Of a DNA stretch of 64,000 nt, positions 38,208-47,210 are shown piece by piece. Under the pieces are notes generated by a model that saw only the letters and a list, made by a program, of their open reading frames with translations, was not told the DNA's origin and searched no databases. Each line of letters starts with the position of its first letter. Position 1 is the stretch's first letter. The stretch is taken from contig NZ_NSLB01000004.1 in the NCBI RefSeq assembly GCF_002304225.1, positions 186,001 through 250,000 on the forward strand, read 5' to 3'. This DNA is from Pseudomonas sp. HAR-UPW-AIA-41. Its GTDB lineage: Bacteria > Pseudomonadota > Gammaproteobacteria > Pseudomonadales > Pseudomonadaceae. A program made the translations under genes and the position numbers.

Positions 38208-39278
38208 CTAGACAGCCTGTGGCAGGCGGTAGCGCCAGATGCGCCGCAACACAGTGGCGAACTGCCCGCTCATGGTTCCGGTGTTGTAGGTCTGCCCATA
38301 GCGCGCAGCAATTTCCCGCACCTCGCGGGCCATGGCCGCATAGCGACGCGCCGGCACGTCGGGATACAGGTGGTGTTCGATCTGGTGGCTGAGGTTGCCG
38401 GTCATGAAGTGCAGCAGGCGGCTGCCCTGCAGATTGCTCGAGCCCTTGAGCTGGCGCAGGTACCAGTGACCACGACTTTCCTGCTCCAGCACGCTGGCCG
38501 GGAAGACCGCCGCCTTCTCGGTGAAGTGCCCGCAGAAGATCACGGTGAAGGTCCACAGGTTGCGGATCAGGTTGGCCACCACGTTGCCGGCCAGCACGGC
38601 CAGGGCATTGCAGCCCAGCGCCAGGGCCAGCAGAGGGAACACCAGATAGTCCTTGACCCACTGGCGCCCGACCTTGGCGTTGAACTGGCGCAGCAGCGGA
38701 CGCACCTCCTCCCGGCTGATGCGGCCCTTGAAGACCTTATCCAGACGCAGGTGCTGAATGGCCACGGCGTACTGGAACAGCAGCGCCTGCAGCGTCACCC
38801 ACAGCGGCTGCCAGCGGTAGAAGGGTTTCCAGCGCTGCTCGGGGAACAGTCGCACCACGCCGTAGCCGATGTCGTCATCCATGCCCAGCACATTGGTGTA
38901 GGTGTGGTGGATGTGATTGTGGGTGTGCCGCCAGAAGTCGGCAGGCCCGACGATATCCCACTCGTAAGTGCGCCCGGCCAGCTCCGGATCGTTCATCCAG
39001 TCGTACTGGCCGTGCATCACGTTATGCCCCAGCTCCATGTTCTCGATGATCTTGCCCAGCCCCAGCAGCAGGGTGCCGAGCAGCCAGGTCGGCGGGAACC
39101 AGCCGGCCAGCAGAAGCAGGCGGCCGCTCCAGCAACAGGCCCGGACCACGGCCCGCACCCGGCGGATATAACGGGCATCGGCCTCACCCAGATCGGCCAG
39201 GGTGCGTTCGCGCAGGGCATCCAGCTCGGCGCCGAAGGCGTCGATCTCCTCGCGACTCAGTTGGCGGTCTTCACGCAT
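38208..39278 (-). CDS. desB: Membrane acyl-CoA Delta9 fatty acid desaturase DesB
   Basis: Di-iron membrane desaturase introducing the Delta9 double bond into acyl-CoA from exogenous saturated fatty acids. The 356-residue protein shows all three histidine boxes: GHNVMHGQYDW, HTHNHIHHTYTN and QIEHHLYPDVP. Hydrophobic segments flank these. The start is MREDRQLSREEIDAF with GGAG upstream; a longer frame reads into the reductase gene. It follows its electron-donor reductase by 13 nt, matching the PA4888-PA4889 pair of P. aeruginosa. It should be controlled by DesT through the two operators upstream of the reductase. Confidence 0.92.
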   Translation of the reverse strand: MREDRQLSREEIDAFGAELDALRERTLADLGEADARYIRRVRAVVRACCWSGRLLLLAGWFPPTWLLGTLLLGLGKIIENMELGHNVMHGQYDWMNDPELAGRTYEWDIVGPADFWRHTHNHIHHTYTNVLGMDDDIGYGVVRLFPEQRWKPFYRWQPLWVTLQALLFQYAVAIQHLRLDKVFKGRISREEVRPLLRQFNAKVGRQWVKDYLVFPLLALALGCNALAVLAGNVVANLIRNLWTFTVIFCGHFTEKAAVFPASVLEQESRGHWYLRQLKGSSNLQGSRLLHFMTGNLSHQIEHHLYPDVPARRYAAMAREVREIAARYGQTYNTGTMSGQFATVLRRIWRYRLPQAV

Positions 39279-39291
39279 GCTGCAACTCTCC

Positions 39292-40371
39292 TTACAGATC
39301 GACGCGCACATCGCCGAGCGGCGCGCTGACACAGATTCGAATGGACTGGCCCGGCTCGTGGCTGATTTCGCCACTGCGCAGATCGCGCACCGCCCCTTCC
39401 AGCAACTGACAGGTGCACTGGGTGCAGATGCCCTGGCGGCAGCCATGTTCGGGTTTCAGCCCGGCTGCCTCGGCCTGCTCCAGCAGACTGGACTGGTTAT
39501 CGCCCACCGTTTCCTGCCGGCTGCGCACAAACTGCAGGCGTACCGGGCGGCGCTCACCCTCGGCGCGCCACTGCGGCGGGGTGAAGCTTTCCACCTGCAA
39601 ACTGGCCGCCTGCCCCTCGACCAGCTCGCGCAACTGCTCGACAAAACCCGCCGGGCCACAGCTCAGCACATGGGCCTCGCGCCATTCGTGCAATTGCTCG
39701 GCATTCAGACGCTGACCGGAAGGCCCCGCCGTGACCGCCCACTCGACGGCCAGGTTGGGGTAACGCGCCTGCAACTGCTGCAGCTCCTCGACAAAGGCAC
39801 GCCGGCCCTGCTCGCGGACGAAATGCAGCAGCCGCACCGGCGCGCTGAATCCCCGGCCCAGCGCGTCGCGCAGCAGACCGAGCAGAGGCGTGATGCCACT
39901 GCCCGCCGCCGCCAGCAGCACGGCGCCCTCCTGCGGCCAGCGCAGCTCGCCATAGGGCGAGCCCAGCTCGACACAGTCACCAACGCTCAGGTACTCGCAC
40001 AGCCAGGCCGACACCCGCCCTTCTGGCTGGCGGCGCACGGCAATCTCGATACAACCATCGGCCTGAGCCGTCAGGCTGTAGCTGCGCGACAGGCGCACGC
40101 CATTTCGTTCGATGAACAGCTGCACATGCTGCCCGGCCTGCGCACCGGGCCAGTTGCCATTGGGGCGCAGACGGATGGCCAGCATGTCCTCGGCAACCCA
40201 GCGCCGTGCCTCGACCCGCGCATGAATGCGCGTGAGCGCCCAGGCCGGTTGCACAAAGCCCAGACAGGCATCGACATCGGACTCACGCAACCAGTGGTGC
40301 GCAGCCAGCCAACGCAGAGGAAGCAACAGGGGATGCAGGGGAATCGTCAGACGCAGGGGAAGCAGCGGCAT
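39292..40371 (-). CDS. Ferredoxin reductase-type oxidoreductase, electron donor to DesB
   Basis: A 359-residue flavo-iron-sulfur protein. The FAD domain has RPNGNWPGAQAGQHVQLF and RSYSLTAQADG. The NAD(P)H domain has VLLAAAGSGITPLLGLLRD. A plant-type 2Fe-2S domain ends the protein with cysteines in HGCRQGICTQCTCQLLEG. It would carry electrons from NAD(P)H to the desaturase. GTGAGGCG lies before the ATG. It is the first gene of the operon, and two 18-bp palindromes sit 12 and 53 bp upstream. Confidence 0.9.
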   Translation of the reverse strand: MPLLPLRLTIPLHPLLLPLRWLAAHHWLRESDVDACLGFVQPAWALTRIHARVEARRWVAEDMLAIRLRPNGNWPGAQAGQHVQLFIERNGVRLSRSYSLTAQADGCIEIAVRRQPEGRVSAWLCEYLSVGDCVELGSPYGELRWPQEGAVLLAAAGSGITPLLGLLRDALGRGFSAPVRLLHFVREQGRRAFVEELQQLQARYPNLAVEWAVTAGPSGQRLNAEQLHEWREAHVLSCGPAGFVEQLRELVEGQAASLQVESFTPPQWRAEGERRPVRLQFVRSRQETVGDNQSSLLEQAEAAGLKPEHGCRQGICTQCTCQLLEGAVRDLRSGEISHEPGQSIRICVSAPLGDVRVDL

Positions 40372-40382
40372 GATCGCCTCAC

Positions 40383-40400
40383 AGTGAACATTTGTTCACT
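40383..40400. promoter_or_regulatory. DesT-type operator, proximal (perfect palindrome)
   Basis: AGTGAACATTTGTTCACT is a perfect 18-bp palindrome 12 bp before the reductase start. Its AGTGAACA arms resemble the DesT binding site described for the P. aeruginosa desaturase operon. It would overlap or lie just after the transcription start. Confidence 0.75.
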
Positions 40401-40423
40401 AAACTGCCCGAGCAGCATCATTC

Positions 40424-40441
40424 AGTCAACAACTGTTCACT
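40424..40441. promoter_or_regulatory. DesT-type operator, distal
   Basis: AGTCAACAACTGTTCACT repeats the proximal site with one mismatched arm position. The two centres are 41 bp apart. On the minus strand it contains TTGACT, a plausible -35, followed after 17-18 bp by an AGTTTA-like -10, so bound DesT would block the promoter. Confidence 0.65.
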
Positions 40442-40464
40442 GAGCCAGACGAAAGGTCGGGCGC

Positions 40465-40479
40465 GCATCGCTTTGGTGC
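40465..40479 (+). promoter_or_regulatory. Candidate NtrC-binding site upstream of urtA
   Basis: GCATCGCTTTGGTGC fits the NtrC consensus GCAC-N6-GGTGC with one mismatch. It lies about 117 bp upstream of the sigma-54-type promoter, a normal distance for an enhancer site. Evidence is motif only. Confidence 0.5.
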
Positions 40480-40581
40480 AAGTTCATCTGCGACTCCAAA
40501 TGTAGCCCCGCGACGGTGCGAAAAAACCGGCGTCGCTCCGCAAGCAAAGTCTATCCACTTGTTATTAAACGTTTTTTTCAT

Positions 40582-40597
40582 TTGGCACGATTTCTGC
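40582..40597 (+). promoter_or_regulatory. Sigma-54 promoter of urtA
   Basis: TTGGCACGATTTCTGC matches the -24/-12 consensus TTGGCAC-N5-TTGC with one change (CTGC). It lies 65 bp before urtA. Together with the NtrC-like site it suggests nitrogen-limited induction of urea uptake and hydrolysis genes. Confidence 0.7.
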
Positions 40598-40661
40598 GAT
40601 AGACCTGACGACCCTTTTGGTCCTTCCCACAATCGCGCATGGACAGCCAAGGAGGCTCTAC

Positions 40662-41930
40662 ATGAAACGCCGTCCCTTTCTGCAATCTACCCTCGCCGCC
40701 AGTGCCCTGCTGCTGACCGGCCTGTTTCCGTATACCGCGCAGGCCGCCGAGACCATCAAGGTCGGCATCCTGCATTCGCTGTCCGGCACCATGGCCATTT
40801 CCGAGACTTCGCTGAAAGACATGGCGCTGATGACCATCGACGAGATCAATGCCAAAGGCGGTCTGCTGGGCAAGAAGCTCGAACCGGTGGTGGTCGACCC
40901 GGCCTCCAACTGGCCGCTGTTCGCCGAGAAGAGCCGCCAGCTGCTGACCCAAGACAAGGTGGACGTGGTGTTTGGCTGCTGGACCTCGGTCTCGCGCAAA
41001 TCCGTGCTGCCGGTCTTCGAAGAGCTCAACGGCCTGCTGTTCTACCCGGTTCAGTACGAAGGCGAAGAGATGTCGCCCAACGTCTTCTACACCGGCGCCG
41101 CGCCTAACCAGCAGGCCATCCCGGCAGTGGAATACCTGATGAGCGAAGACGGTGGCAGCGCCAAGCGCTTCTTCCTGCTGGGTACCGACTATGTCTACCC
41201 GCGTACCACCAACAAGATCCTGCGCGCGTTCCTGCACTCCAAGGGCGTACAGGACAAGGACATCGAAGAGGTCTACACCCCGTTCGGCCACAGCGATTAC
41301 CAGACCATCGTCGCCAACATCAAGAAGTTCTCGGCTGGTGGCAAGACGGCTGTGATCTCCACCGTCAACGGCGACTCCAACGTACCGTTCTACAAGGAAC
41401 TGGGCAGCCAGGGCCTGGAAGCCACCGATATCCCGGTGGTGGCCTTCTCCGTGGGTGAAGAAGAACTGCGAGGCATCGACACCAAGCCGCTGGTTGGCCA
41501 ACTGGCCGCCTGGAACTACTTCCAGTCGGTGGAAAACCCGGTCAACACCGAGTTCGTCACCAAGTGGAAGGCCTACGCCAAGGCCAAGAACCTGCCGAAC
41601 TACCAGACCGCGGTAACCAACGACCCGATGGAAGCCACCTACGTCGGCATCAACATGTGGGCCCAGGCCGTCACCAAGGCCGGTACCACCGACGTCGACA
41701 AGGTACGTGAAGCCCTCGCCGGCCAGACCTTTGCCGCGCCCAGCGGCTACACCCTGACCATGGACAAGACCAACCACCACCTGCACAAGCCGGTGATGAT
41801 CGGCGAAGTTCAGGAGGACGGTCAGTTCTCCATCGTCTGGCAGACCGAAGGCCCGCTGCGCGCCCAACCGTGGAGCCCCTTCATTCCCGGCAACGACAAG
41901 AAGCCGGACTATGCCGTGAAGTCCAACTAA
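40662..41930 (+). CDS. urtA: Urea ABC transporter, substrate-binding protein
   Basis: Periplasmic urea-binding protein of 422 residues. MKRRPFLQSTLAASALLLTG resembles a twin-arginine signal (RRxFL). The mature protein opens ETIKVGILHSLSGTMAISET, the family signature of UrtA in the leucine-binding superfamily, and contains PVQYEGEEMSPNVFYTGAAP. AAGGAGG precedes the ATG; a 15-residue upstream extension is rejected on that ground. It heads the urt-ure operon downstream of a sigma-54-type promoter. Confidence 0.95.
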   Translation: MKRRPFLQSTLAASALLLTGLFPYTAQAAETIKVGILHSLSGTMAISETSLKDMALMTIDEINAKGGLLGKKLEPVVVDPASNWPLFAEKSRQLLTQDKVDVVFGCWTSVSRKSVLPVFEELNGLLFYPVQYEGEEMSPNVFYTGAAPNQQAIPAVEYLMSEDGGSAKRFFLLGTDYVYPRTTNKILRAFLHSKGVQDKDIEEVYTPFGHSDYQTIVANIKKFSAGGKTAVISTVNGDSNVPFYKELGSQGLEATDIPVVAFSVGEEELRGIDTKPLVGQLAAWNYFQSVENPVNTEFVTKWKAYAKAKNLPNYQTAVTNDPMEATYVGINMWAQAVTKAGTTDVDKVREALAGQTFAAPSGYTLTMDKTNHHLHKPVMIGEVQEDGQFSIVWQTEGPLRAQPWSPFIPGNDKKPDYAVKSN

Positions 41931-41941
41931 CAACCTGCAAT

Positions 41942-41986
41942 CGGTCTGCCGTGCCGGCGCCCGAGAGGGTCCGAAGCGGCAGACCG
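41942..41986 (+). other. Hairpin 1 in the urtA-urtB spacer
   Basis: A perfect 10-bp stem, CGGTCTGCCG (41942-41951) with 41977-41986, around a 25-nt loop that could itself fold. It starts 11 nt after the urtA stop and could protect the urtA mRNA 3' end. Confidence 0.5.
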
Positions 41987-42008
41987 GAACAGGGGTAACA
42001 CGCGTACC

Positions 42009-42027
42009 GCCCGGCCTCATGCCGGGC
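42009..42027 (+). other. Hairpin 2 in the urtA-urtB spacer
   Basis: The stem GCCCGGC (42009-42015) pairs with 42021-42027 around CTCAT. It lies between the larger hairpins. Confidence 0.45.
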
Positions 42028-42033
42028 ACACTG

Positions 42034-42073
42034 ACCCGGTCCGGTGACCACGAACGCCGGACCGGGTGTTTTG
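42034..42073 (+). terminator. Terminator-like hairpin 3 before urtB
   Basis: An 11-bp perfect stem, ACCCGGTCCGG (42034-42044) with 42057-42067, followed by GTTTTGT. It ends about 25 nt before urtB, so it may act as a partial terminator giving more binding protein than permease. Confidence 0.6.
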
Positions 42074-42098
42074 TAGGCTCACACAGAAGGACTCCGTG

Positions 42099-43670
42099 AT
42101 GCCCGCCTCCCTTCCCAGAATACTCATGGCCCTGGCCCTGCTGTGGCCATTGGCCAGCCAGGCCGGTGATGCCAATGACTTCGTTGCCGCCAACCCCGCC
42201 AAGCAGGCCAAACTGCTGGAAAGCTGGGCCGCGCAACCCGACCCGGCCCGTCAGCCGCTGCTCGATGCCCTGCAACAGGGCCGGGTCGCCGCGGACAGCA
42301 GCAAGACCGCCTTTATCGAAGAAGCCGGCAATTTCAGCGCCGCCGAGGGCGAGGCCGAACCGGCCAGCCCGCCGAAGAAGCTGCGCCTGAACAACCGCCT
42401 GCGCGGTCTGCTGCAGACCGCCCAGGCCAGCCACCAGTTGCTCGCCAGCGAAGCCAGCGTGCGTCTGGCCGCGGCCCAGCAACTGCAGAAGAGCGCCAAG
42501 CCGGCGCAGCTTGAGCTACTCAATGCCCGCGTCGCCAGCGAACAGGATGCCGCCGTGCGCGATGCCCTGGCGCTGGCTCTGGCCAACCTGCAACTGGTCG
42601 ATCCCGACCCGGCCGTGCGCCTGCAGGCCGTCCGCCTGCTCGGCGAAACCGGTGAGCCCCTGGCCCGCACCCGCCTGGAAGCCCTGCTCGACAGCGACAG
42701 CGAAACCGATGCCGGCGTGCGTACCGCGGCCGAAACCAGCCTGGCCCAGGTCAAGCGCCGCCTGCTGGTTGGCGAACTGCTGGGCCAGGCCTTCAGCGGC
42801 CTGAGTCTGGGCAGCATCCTGCTGCTGGCCGCCCTCGGTCTGGCCATCACCTTCGGTCTCCTAGGCGTGATCAACATGGCCCACGGTGAGATGCTGATGC
42901 TGGGCGCCTACACCACCTACATGGTGCAGATCGCTTTCCAGAAACTCGCCCCCGGTTACCTTGCGCTCTACCCGCTGGCCGCCCTGCCGGTGGCCTTCTT
43001 CGTCACCGCCGCCATCGGCATGGCGCTGGAGCGCACGGTGATCCGCCACCTCTACGGCCGGCCGCTGGAAACCCTGCTGGCCACCTGGGGTATCAGCCTG
43101 ATCCTGATCCAGCTGGTGCGGGTGATCTTCGGCGCACAGAACGTCGAAGTCGCCAATCCGGAATGGCTGTCCGGTGGCCTGCAGGTCCTGCCGAACCTGG
43201 TGCTGCCTTACAGCCGCATCATCATCATCGGCTTTGCCCTGTTTGTCGTCGCCCTGACCTGGCTGCTGCTGAACAAGACCCGCCTGGGTCTGAACGTGCG
43301 CGCCGTGACCCAGAACCGAAATATGGCCGCCTGCTGCGGCGTGCCCACCGGCCGCGTGGACATGCTCGCCTTCGGCCTCGGCTCCGGTATCGCCGGCCTC
43401 GGCGGCGTAGCCCTGTCGCAGATCGGCAACGTCGGCCCGGATCTCGGCCAGAGCTACATCATCGACTCCTTCCTGGTGGTGGTGCTCGGCGGTGTCGGCC
43501 AACTGGCCGGCAGCGTGCTGGCTGCCTTCGGTCTGGGGATTGCCAACAAGCTGCTGGAGCCGCAGATCGGTGCCGTACTCGGCAAGATCCTCATCCTTGC
43601 GCTGATCATTCTGTTCATCCAGAAGCGTCCGCAGGGGCTGTTCGCATTGAAAGGACGGGTGATCGACTGA
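42099..43670 (+). CDS. urtB: Urea ABC transporter, permease UrtB
   Basis: A 523-residue inner-membrane permease. UrtB proteins carry a long N-terminal extracytoplasmic region before a LivH-type permease, and that is seen here: a signal peptide, a helical repeat-like segment (about 20-220), then LGLAITFGLLGVINMAHGEM and eight helices ending LILALIILFIQKRPQGLFAL. The start at 42099 has AAGGA upstream. The stop overlaps the urtC start by one base (TGATG). Confidence 0.94.
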   Translation: MPASLPRILMALALLWPLASQAGDANDFVAANPAKQAKLLESWAAQPDPARQPLLDALQQGRVAADSSKTAFIEEAGNFSAAEGEAEPASPPKKLRLNNRLRGLLQTAQASHQLLASEASVRLAAAQQLQKSAKPAQLELLNARVASEQDAAVRDALALALANLQLVDPDPAVRLQAVRLLGETGEPLARTRLEALLDSDSETDAGVRTAAETSLAQVKRRLLVGELLGQAFSGLSLGSILLLAALGLAITFGLLGVINMAHGEMLMLGAYTTYMVQIAFQKLAPGYLALYPLAALPVAFFVTAAIGMALERTVIRHLYGRPLETLLATWGISLILIQLVRVIFGAQNVEVANPEWLSGGLQVLPNLVLPYSRIIIIGFALFVVALTWLLLNKTRLGLNVRAVTQNRNMAACCGVPTGRVDMLAFGLGSGIAGLGGVALSQIGNVGPDLGQSYIIDSFLVVVLGGVGQLAGSVLAAFGLGIANKLLEPQIGAVLGKILILALIILFIQKRPQGLFALKGRVID

Positions 43671-44749
43671 TGAACCAGCCCATGACCATCACGCTGGCCC
43701 AGAAAGCCGGCCCACGCCTCAGCCTGGCCGTTGGCGGGCTGGTGCTTGCCATCCTGCTGGCCCTGCCACTGCTGCACCTGCTGCCCGCCGACAGTGCCCT
43801 GCATGTGTCGGCGTACACCCTGACGCTGGTGGGCAAGATCCTCTGCTATGCCATCGTCGCCCTCGCGCTCGATCTGGTGTGGGGCTATGCCGGCCTGCTG
43901 TCACTCGGCCACGGCCTGTTCTTTGCCCTCGGCGGTTACGCCATGGGCATGTACCTGATGCGCCAGAGCGCGGGAGACGGGCTGCCGGCCTTCATGAGCT
44001 TCCTCGCCTGGAATGAGCTGCCCTGGTACTGGTACGGCACCAGCAGTTTCCTCTGGGCCATGTGCCTGGTGGTGCTGGTCCCCGGGCTGCTGGCGCTGGT
44101 GTTCGGCTACTTCGCCTTCCGCTCGCGGATCAAGGGCGTGTACTTCTCGATCATCACCCAGGCCCTGACCTTCGCCGGCATGCTGCTGTTCTTCCGCAAC
44201 GAAACCGGCTTTGGCGGCAATAACGGCTTCACCAATTTCCGCACGATTCTGGGCTTCGACATCACCGCCCAGGGCACCCGCGCCGTGCTCTTCCTGTGCA
44301 CCGTGGCCCTGCTCACCGGCAGCCTGTACCTGGGCTTCCGCCTGGCGCGCAGCAAGTTCGGCCGGGTACTGACGGCCCTGCGCGATGCGGAAAACCGCCT
44401 GATGTTCTGCGGCTACGACCCGCGCGGCTACAAGCTGTTCATCTGGGTGCTGAGTGCGGTGCTGTGCGGCCTGGCCGGCGCGCTGTACGTGCCGCAGGTG
44501 GGCATCATCAACCCCAGCGAGATGTCGCCGACCAACTCCATCGAGGCCGCCGTGTGGGTCGCCCTCGGCGGTCGCGGCACCCTGATCGGCCCGCTGCTGG
44601 GCGCCGGGCTGGTCAACGGCATGAAGAGCTGGTTCACCGTGGCCTTCCCGGAATACTGGCTGTTCGCCCTCGGCGCACTTTTTATTGTCGTCACCCTCTA
44701 CCTGCCCAAGGGCGTCATCGGACTTTTGCGCAAGGAGAAAGAGCAATGA
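43670..44749 (+). CDS. urtC: Urea ABC transporter, permease UrtC
   Basis: LivM-type permease of 359 residues. MNQPMTITLAQKAGPRLSLA is followed by about ten hydrophobic segments. DLVWGYAGLLSLGHGLFFAL is a conserved LivM stretch, and AVWVALGGRGTLIGPLLGAG is the ATPase-coupling region. The ATG overlaps the urtB stop; a frame open from further upstream is antisense-like filler within urtB. The 3' end overlaps urtD by four bases. Confidence 0.94.
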   Translation: MNQPMTITLAQKAGPRLSLAVGGLVLAILLALPLLHLLPADSALHVSAYTLTLVGKILCYAIVALALDLVWGYAGLLSLGHGLFFALGGYAMGMYLMRQSAGDGLPAFMSFLAWNELPWYWYGTSSFLWAMCLVVLVPGLLALVFGYFAFRSRIKGVYFSIITQALTFAGMLLFFRNETGFGGNNGFTNFRTILGFDITAQGTRAVLFLCTVALLTGSLYLGFRLARSKFGRVLTALRDAENRLMFCGYDPRGYKLFIWVLSAVLCGLAGALYVPQVGIINPSEMSPTNSIEAAVWVALGGRGTLIGPLLGAGLVNGMKSWFTVAFPEYWLFALGALFIVVTLYLPKGVIGLLRKEKEQ

Positions 44750-45594
44750 GAGCCGCCCCCATCCCGGAAGCCCTGCTCGACCCCAACCGTGACCCGGGCG
44801 GCAGCCGTGAGGCGGTCGGCCTTGGCAGTTCCGCCGGCAAGGGCCTGGATGTGCGCCACGGCACCATCCTGACCCTGGAAGACATCAACGTCAGCTTTGA
44901 CGGTTTCAAGGCCCTGACCAACCTGACCCTGTACATCGGGGTCGGTGAGCTGCGCTGCATCATCGGCCCCAACGGTGCCGGCAAGACCACCATGATGGAC
45001 GTAATCACCGGCAAGACCCGCCCCACCAGCGGCAGCGCCTTCTTCGGTGAAACCCTCGACCTGACGCGCCTGAGCGAAGTCGAAATCGCCCAGGCCGGCA
45101 TCGGCCGCAAGTTCCAGAAACCCACGGTGTTTGAAGCCCTGTCGGTGTTCGAGAATCTGGAGCTGGCACTGAAAACCGACAAGTCGGTGTGGGCCAGCCT
45201 GCGCGCCAGACTCTCCGGCGCCCAGAAGGACCGCATCGATGAAGTGCTGCACACCATTCGCCTGGAAGGTTCGCGGCATCGCCCGGCCGGCCTGCTCTCC
45301 CACGGCCAGAAGCAGTTCCTGGAAATCGGCATGCTGCTGGTGCAGGAGCCGCAACTGCTGCTGCTCGACGAACCGGTAGCGGGCATGACCGACGCCGAAA
45401 CCGAGTTCACCGCCGAGCTGTTCAAGTCGCTGGCACGCAAGCACTCGCTGATGGTGGTGGAGCACGACATGGGCTTTGTCGGCACCATCGCCGACCACGT
45501 CACCGTGCTGCATCAGGGCAGCGTGCTGGCCGAAGGCTCGCTGGAGCAGGTGCAAAGCAACGAGCGGGTGATCGAAGTCTATCTGGGGCGCTGA
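44746..45594 (+). CDS. urtD: Urea ABC transporter, ATP-binding protein UrtD
   Basis: LivG-type ATPase of 282 residues powering urea import. Walker A is GPNGAGKTT, the signature region LLSHGQKQFLEIGMLLVQEP, and Walker B LLLLDEPVAGMTD. A roughly 40-residue N-terminal extension precedes the ATPase, common in UrtD. The ATG overlaps the urtC stop (ATGA) with AAGGAG upstream. urtE follows after 3 nt. Confidence 0.95.
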   Translation: MRAAPIPEALLDPNRDPGGSREAVGLGSSAGKGLDVRHGTILTLEDINVSFDGFKALTNLTLYIGVGELRCIIGPNGAGKTTMMDVITGKTRPTSGSAFFGETLDLTRLSEVEIAQAGIGRKFQKPTVFEALSVFENLELALKTDKSVWASLRARLSGAQKDRIDEVLHTIRLEGSRHRPAGLLSHGQKQFLEIGMLLVQEPQLLLLDEPVAGMTDAETEFTAELFKSLARKHSLMVVEHDMGFVGTIADHVTVLHQGSVLAEGSLEQVQSNERVIEVYLGR

Positions 45595-45597
45595 AGC

Positions 45598-46296
45598 ATG
45601 CTGAAAGTCGAACAACTGCACCAATACTACGGCGGCAGCCACATCCTGCGCGGCCTCTCCTTCGAGGCCAGGGTCGGCGAAGTCACCTGCCTGCTCGGCC
45701 GCAACGGCGTGGGCAAAACCACCCTGCTCAAGTGCCTGATGGGTCTGATACCGGCCAAGGACGGCAAGGTCGAGTGGGAAGGTCAGCGCATCAACGGCTT
45801 CAAGCCGCACCAGCGGGTGCACGCCGGAATTGCCTATGTGCCCCAGGGCCGGGAAATCTTCCCGCGCCTGACAGTGGAAGAGAATCTGCTGATGGGCCTG
45901 TCCCGTTTCGGCGCCAGCGAAGCCAAGACCGTCCCCGAGTTCATCTACGAGCTGTTCCCGGTGCTACGCGAGATGAAGCAGCGCCGCGGCGGCGACCTCT
46001 CCGGCGGACAACAGCAGCAGCTGGCCATCGGCCGCGCGCTGGCCAGCCAGCCGCGCCTGCTGATCCTCGATGAGCCCACCGAAGGCATCCAGCCCTCGGT
46101 GATCAAGGAGATCGGCGTGGTCATCAGAAAACTCGCCGAGCGCGGCGATATGGCCATCCTGCTGGTCGAGCAGTTCTACGATTTCGCCGCCGAGCTAGCC
46201 GACCAGTATCTGGTGATGAGCCGCGGCGAGATCATCCAGCAGGGCCGCGGCGACACCATGGAAGCCGATGGCGTGCGCGGGCTGGTGGCAATCTGA
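45598..46296 (+). CDS. urtE: Urea ABC transporter, ATP-binding protein UrtE
   Basis: LivF-type ATPase of 232 residues. Walker A is GRNGVGKTT, the signature is [15 protein letters not shown] and Walker B is [34 protein letters not shown] is the UrtE N-terminus. It pairs with UrtD as the second ATPase of the transporter. ureD starts 13 nt after its stop, which places transport and urease assembly on one transcript. Confidence 0.95.
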   Translation: MLKVEQLHQYYGGSHILRGLSFEARVGEVTCLLGRNGVGKTTLLKCLMGLIPAKDGKVEWEGQRINGFKPHQRVHAGIAYVPQGREIFPRLTVEENLLMGLSRFGASEAKTVPEFIYELFPVLREMKQRRGGDLSGGQQQQLAIGRALASQPRLLILDEPTEGIQPSVIKEIGVVIRKLAERGDMAILLVEQFYDFAAELADQYLVMSRGEIIQQGRGDTMEADGVRGLVAI

Positions 46297-46309
46297 TACA
46301 AGACAGCCC

Positions 46310-47161
46310 ATGAACGCCGCCCTTCCTCCCGTCCTGTTCACCCCCAGCTGGCACGCCGAGCTGGAGCTCGGCTATGCGCGCCAGGGGGATGCCACCCGCC
46401 CGGTGCTGCGCCGCCACCGCGGCCCGCTGCGCGTGCAGAAGCACCTGTACGCCGAAGGCCCCGAAGTATGTCAGCACATCATCGTGCACCCGCCTGCCGG
46501 CATTGCCGGCGGCGATCGCCTGCAGATCGATGCCCGCGTGGACGAAGGCGCCTGGGCGCAACTGACCAGCCCCGGTGCCGCCAAGTGGTACCGCGCGCGC
46601 AGCGCCGCGAGCCAGCAGGTCAACCTGCGCGTGGCGCCCGGCGCGACGCTGGAATGGCTGCCACAGGAAACCATCGTCTATGCCGGCGCGCAGGCCGAAC
46701 TGACCACGCGCATCGACCTCGAAGGCGATGCCCGGCTTTGTTACTGGGACATGGTCGCGCTGGGCCGGCCGGCAGCCGGCGAGCGTTTTGACACGGGTTA
46801 CTTCCAGGCACATCTGGATATCCGCCGCGACGGCCGCCTGCTCTGGCATGAACGCCAGCGCGTGGTCGGTGGCGACGGCCTGCTCGACTCGCCCATCGGC
46901 CTGGCCGGGCATCCGGTGTTTGCCACCCTGCTGATGACCGGCGAACTCTCCGCCGAACTGCTGGAACACTGCCGCGAGCTACCCGGCCCGGACGGCCAGA
47001 TGCTGCGCGGCGACCTGACTCAACTGCCGGGTCTGATCGTCGCCCGCTGCCTCGCCGGCGAGGCCCTGCAGGCGCGCGCCTGGCTGATCGAACTCTGGCG
47101 CCTGCTGCGCCCCGCACTACTCGGGCGCGACGCCGTGCCCCCACGAATCTGGAGTACCTAG
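46310..47161 (+). CDS. ureD: Urease accessory protein UreD
   Basis: Scaffold of 283 residues that binds apo-urease and, with UreF and UreG, directs nickel insertion. [20 protein letters not shown] and [20 protein letters not shown] are hallmark UreD stretches, and [18 protein letters not shown] follows. The ATG at 46310 opens [20 protein letters not shown]; the frame is open 14 codons further upstream inside urtE. Confidence 0.94.
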   Translation: MNAALPPVLFTPSWHAELELGYARQGDATRPVLRRHRGPLRVQKHLYAEGPEVCQHIIVHPPAGIAGGDRLQIDARVDEGAWAQLTSPGAAKWYRARSAASQQVNLRVAPGATLEWLPQETIVYAGAQAELTTRIDLEGDARLCYWDMVALGRPAAGERFDTGYFQAHLDIRRDGRLLWHERQRVVGGDGLLDSPIGLAGHPVFATLLMTGELSAELLEHCRELPGPDGQMLRGDLTQLPGLIVARCLAGEALQARAWLIELWRLLRPALLGRDAVPPRIWST

Positions 47162-47210
47162 GCGAGGCCATCAGCCGTTCCGATCAGCGCGCCTATCCAT
47201 GGAGACGAAT

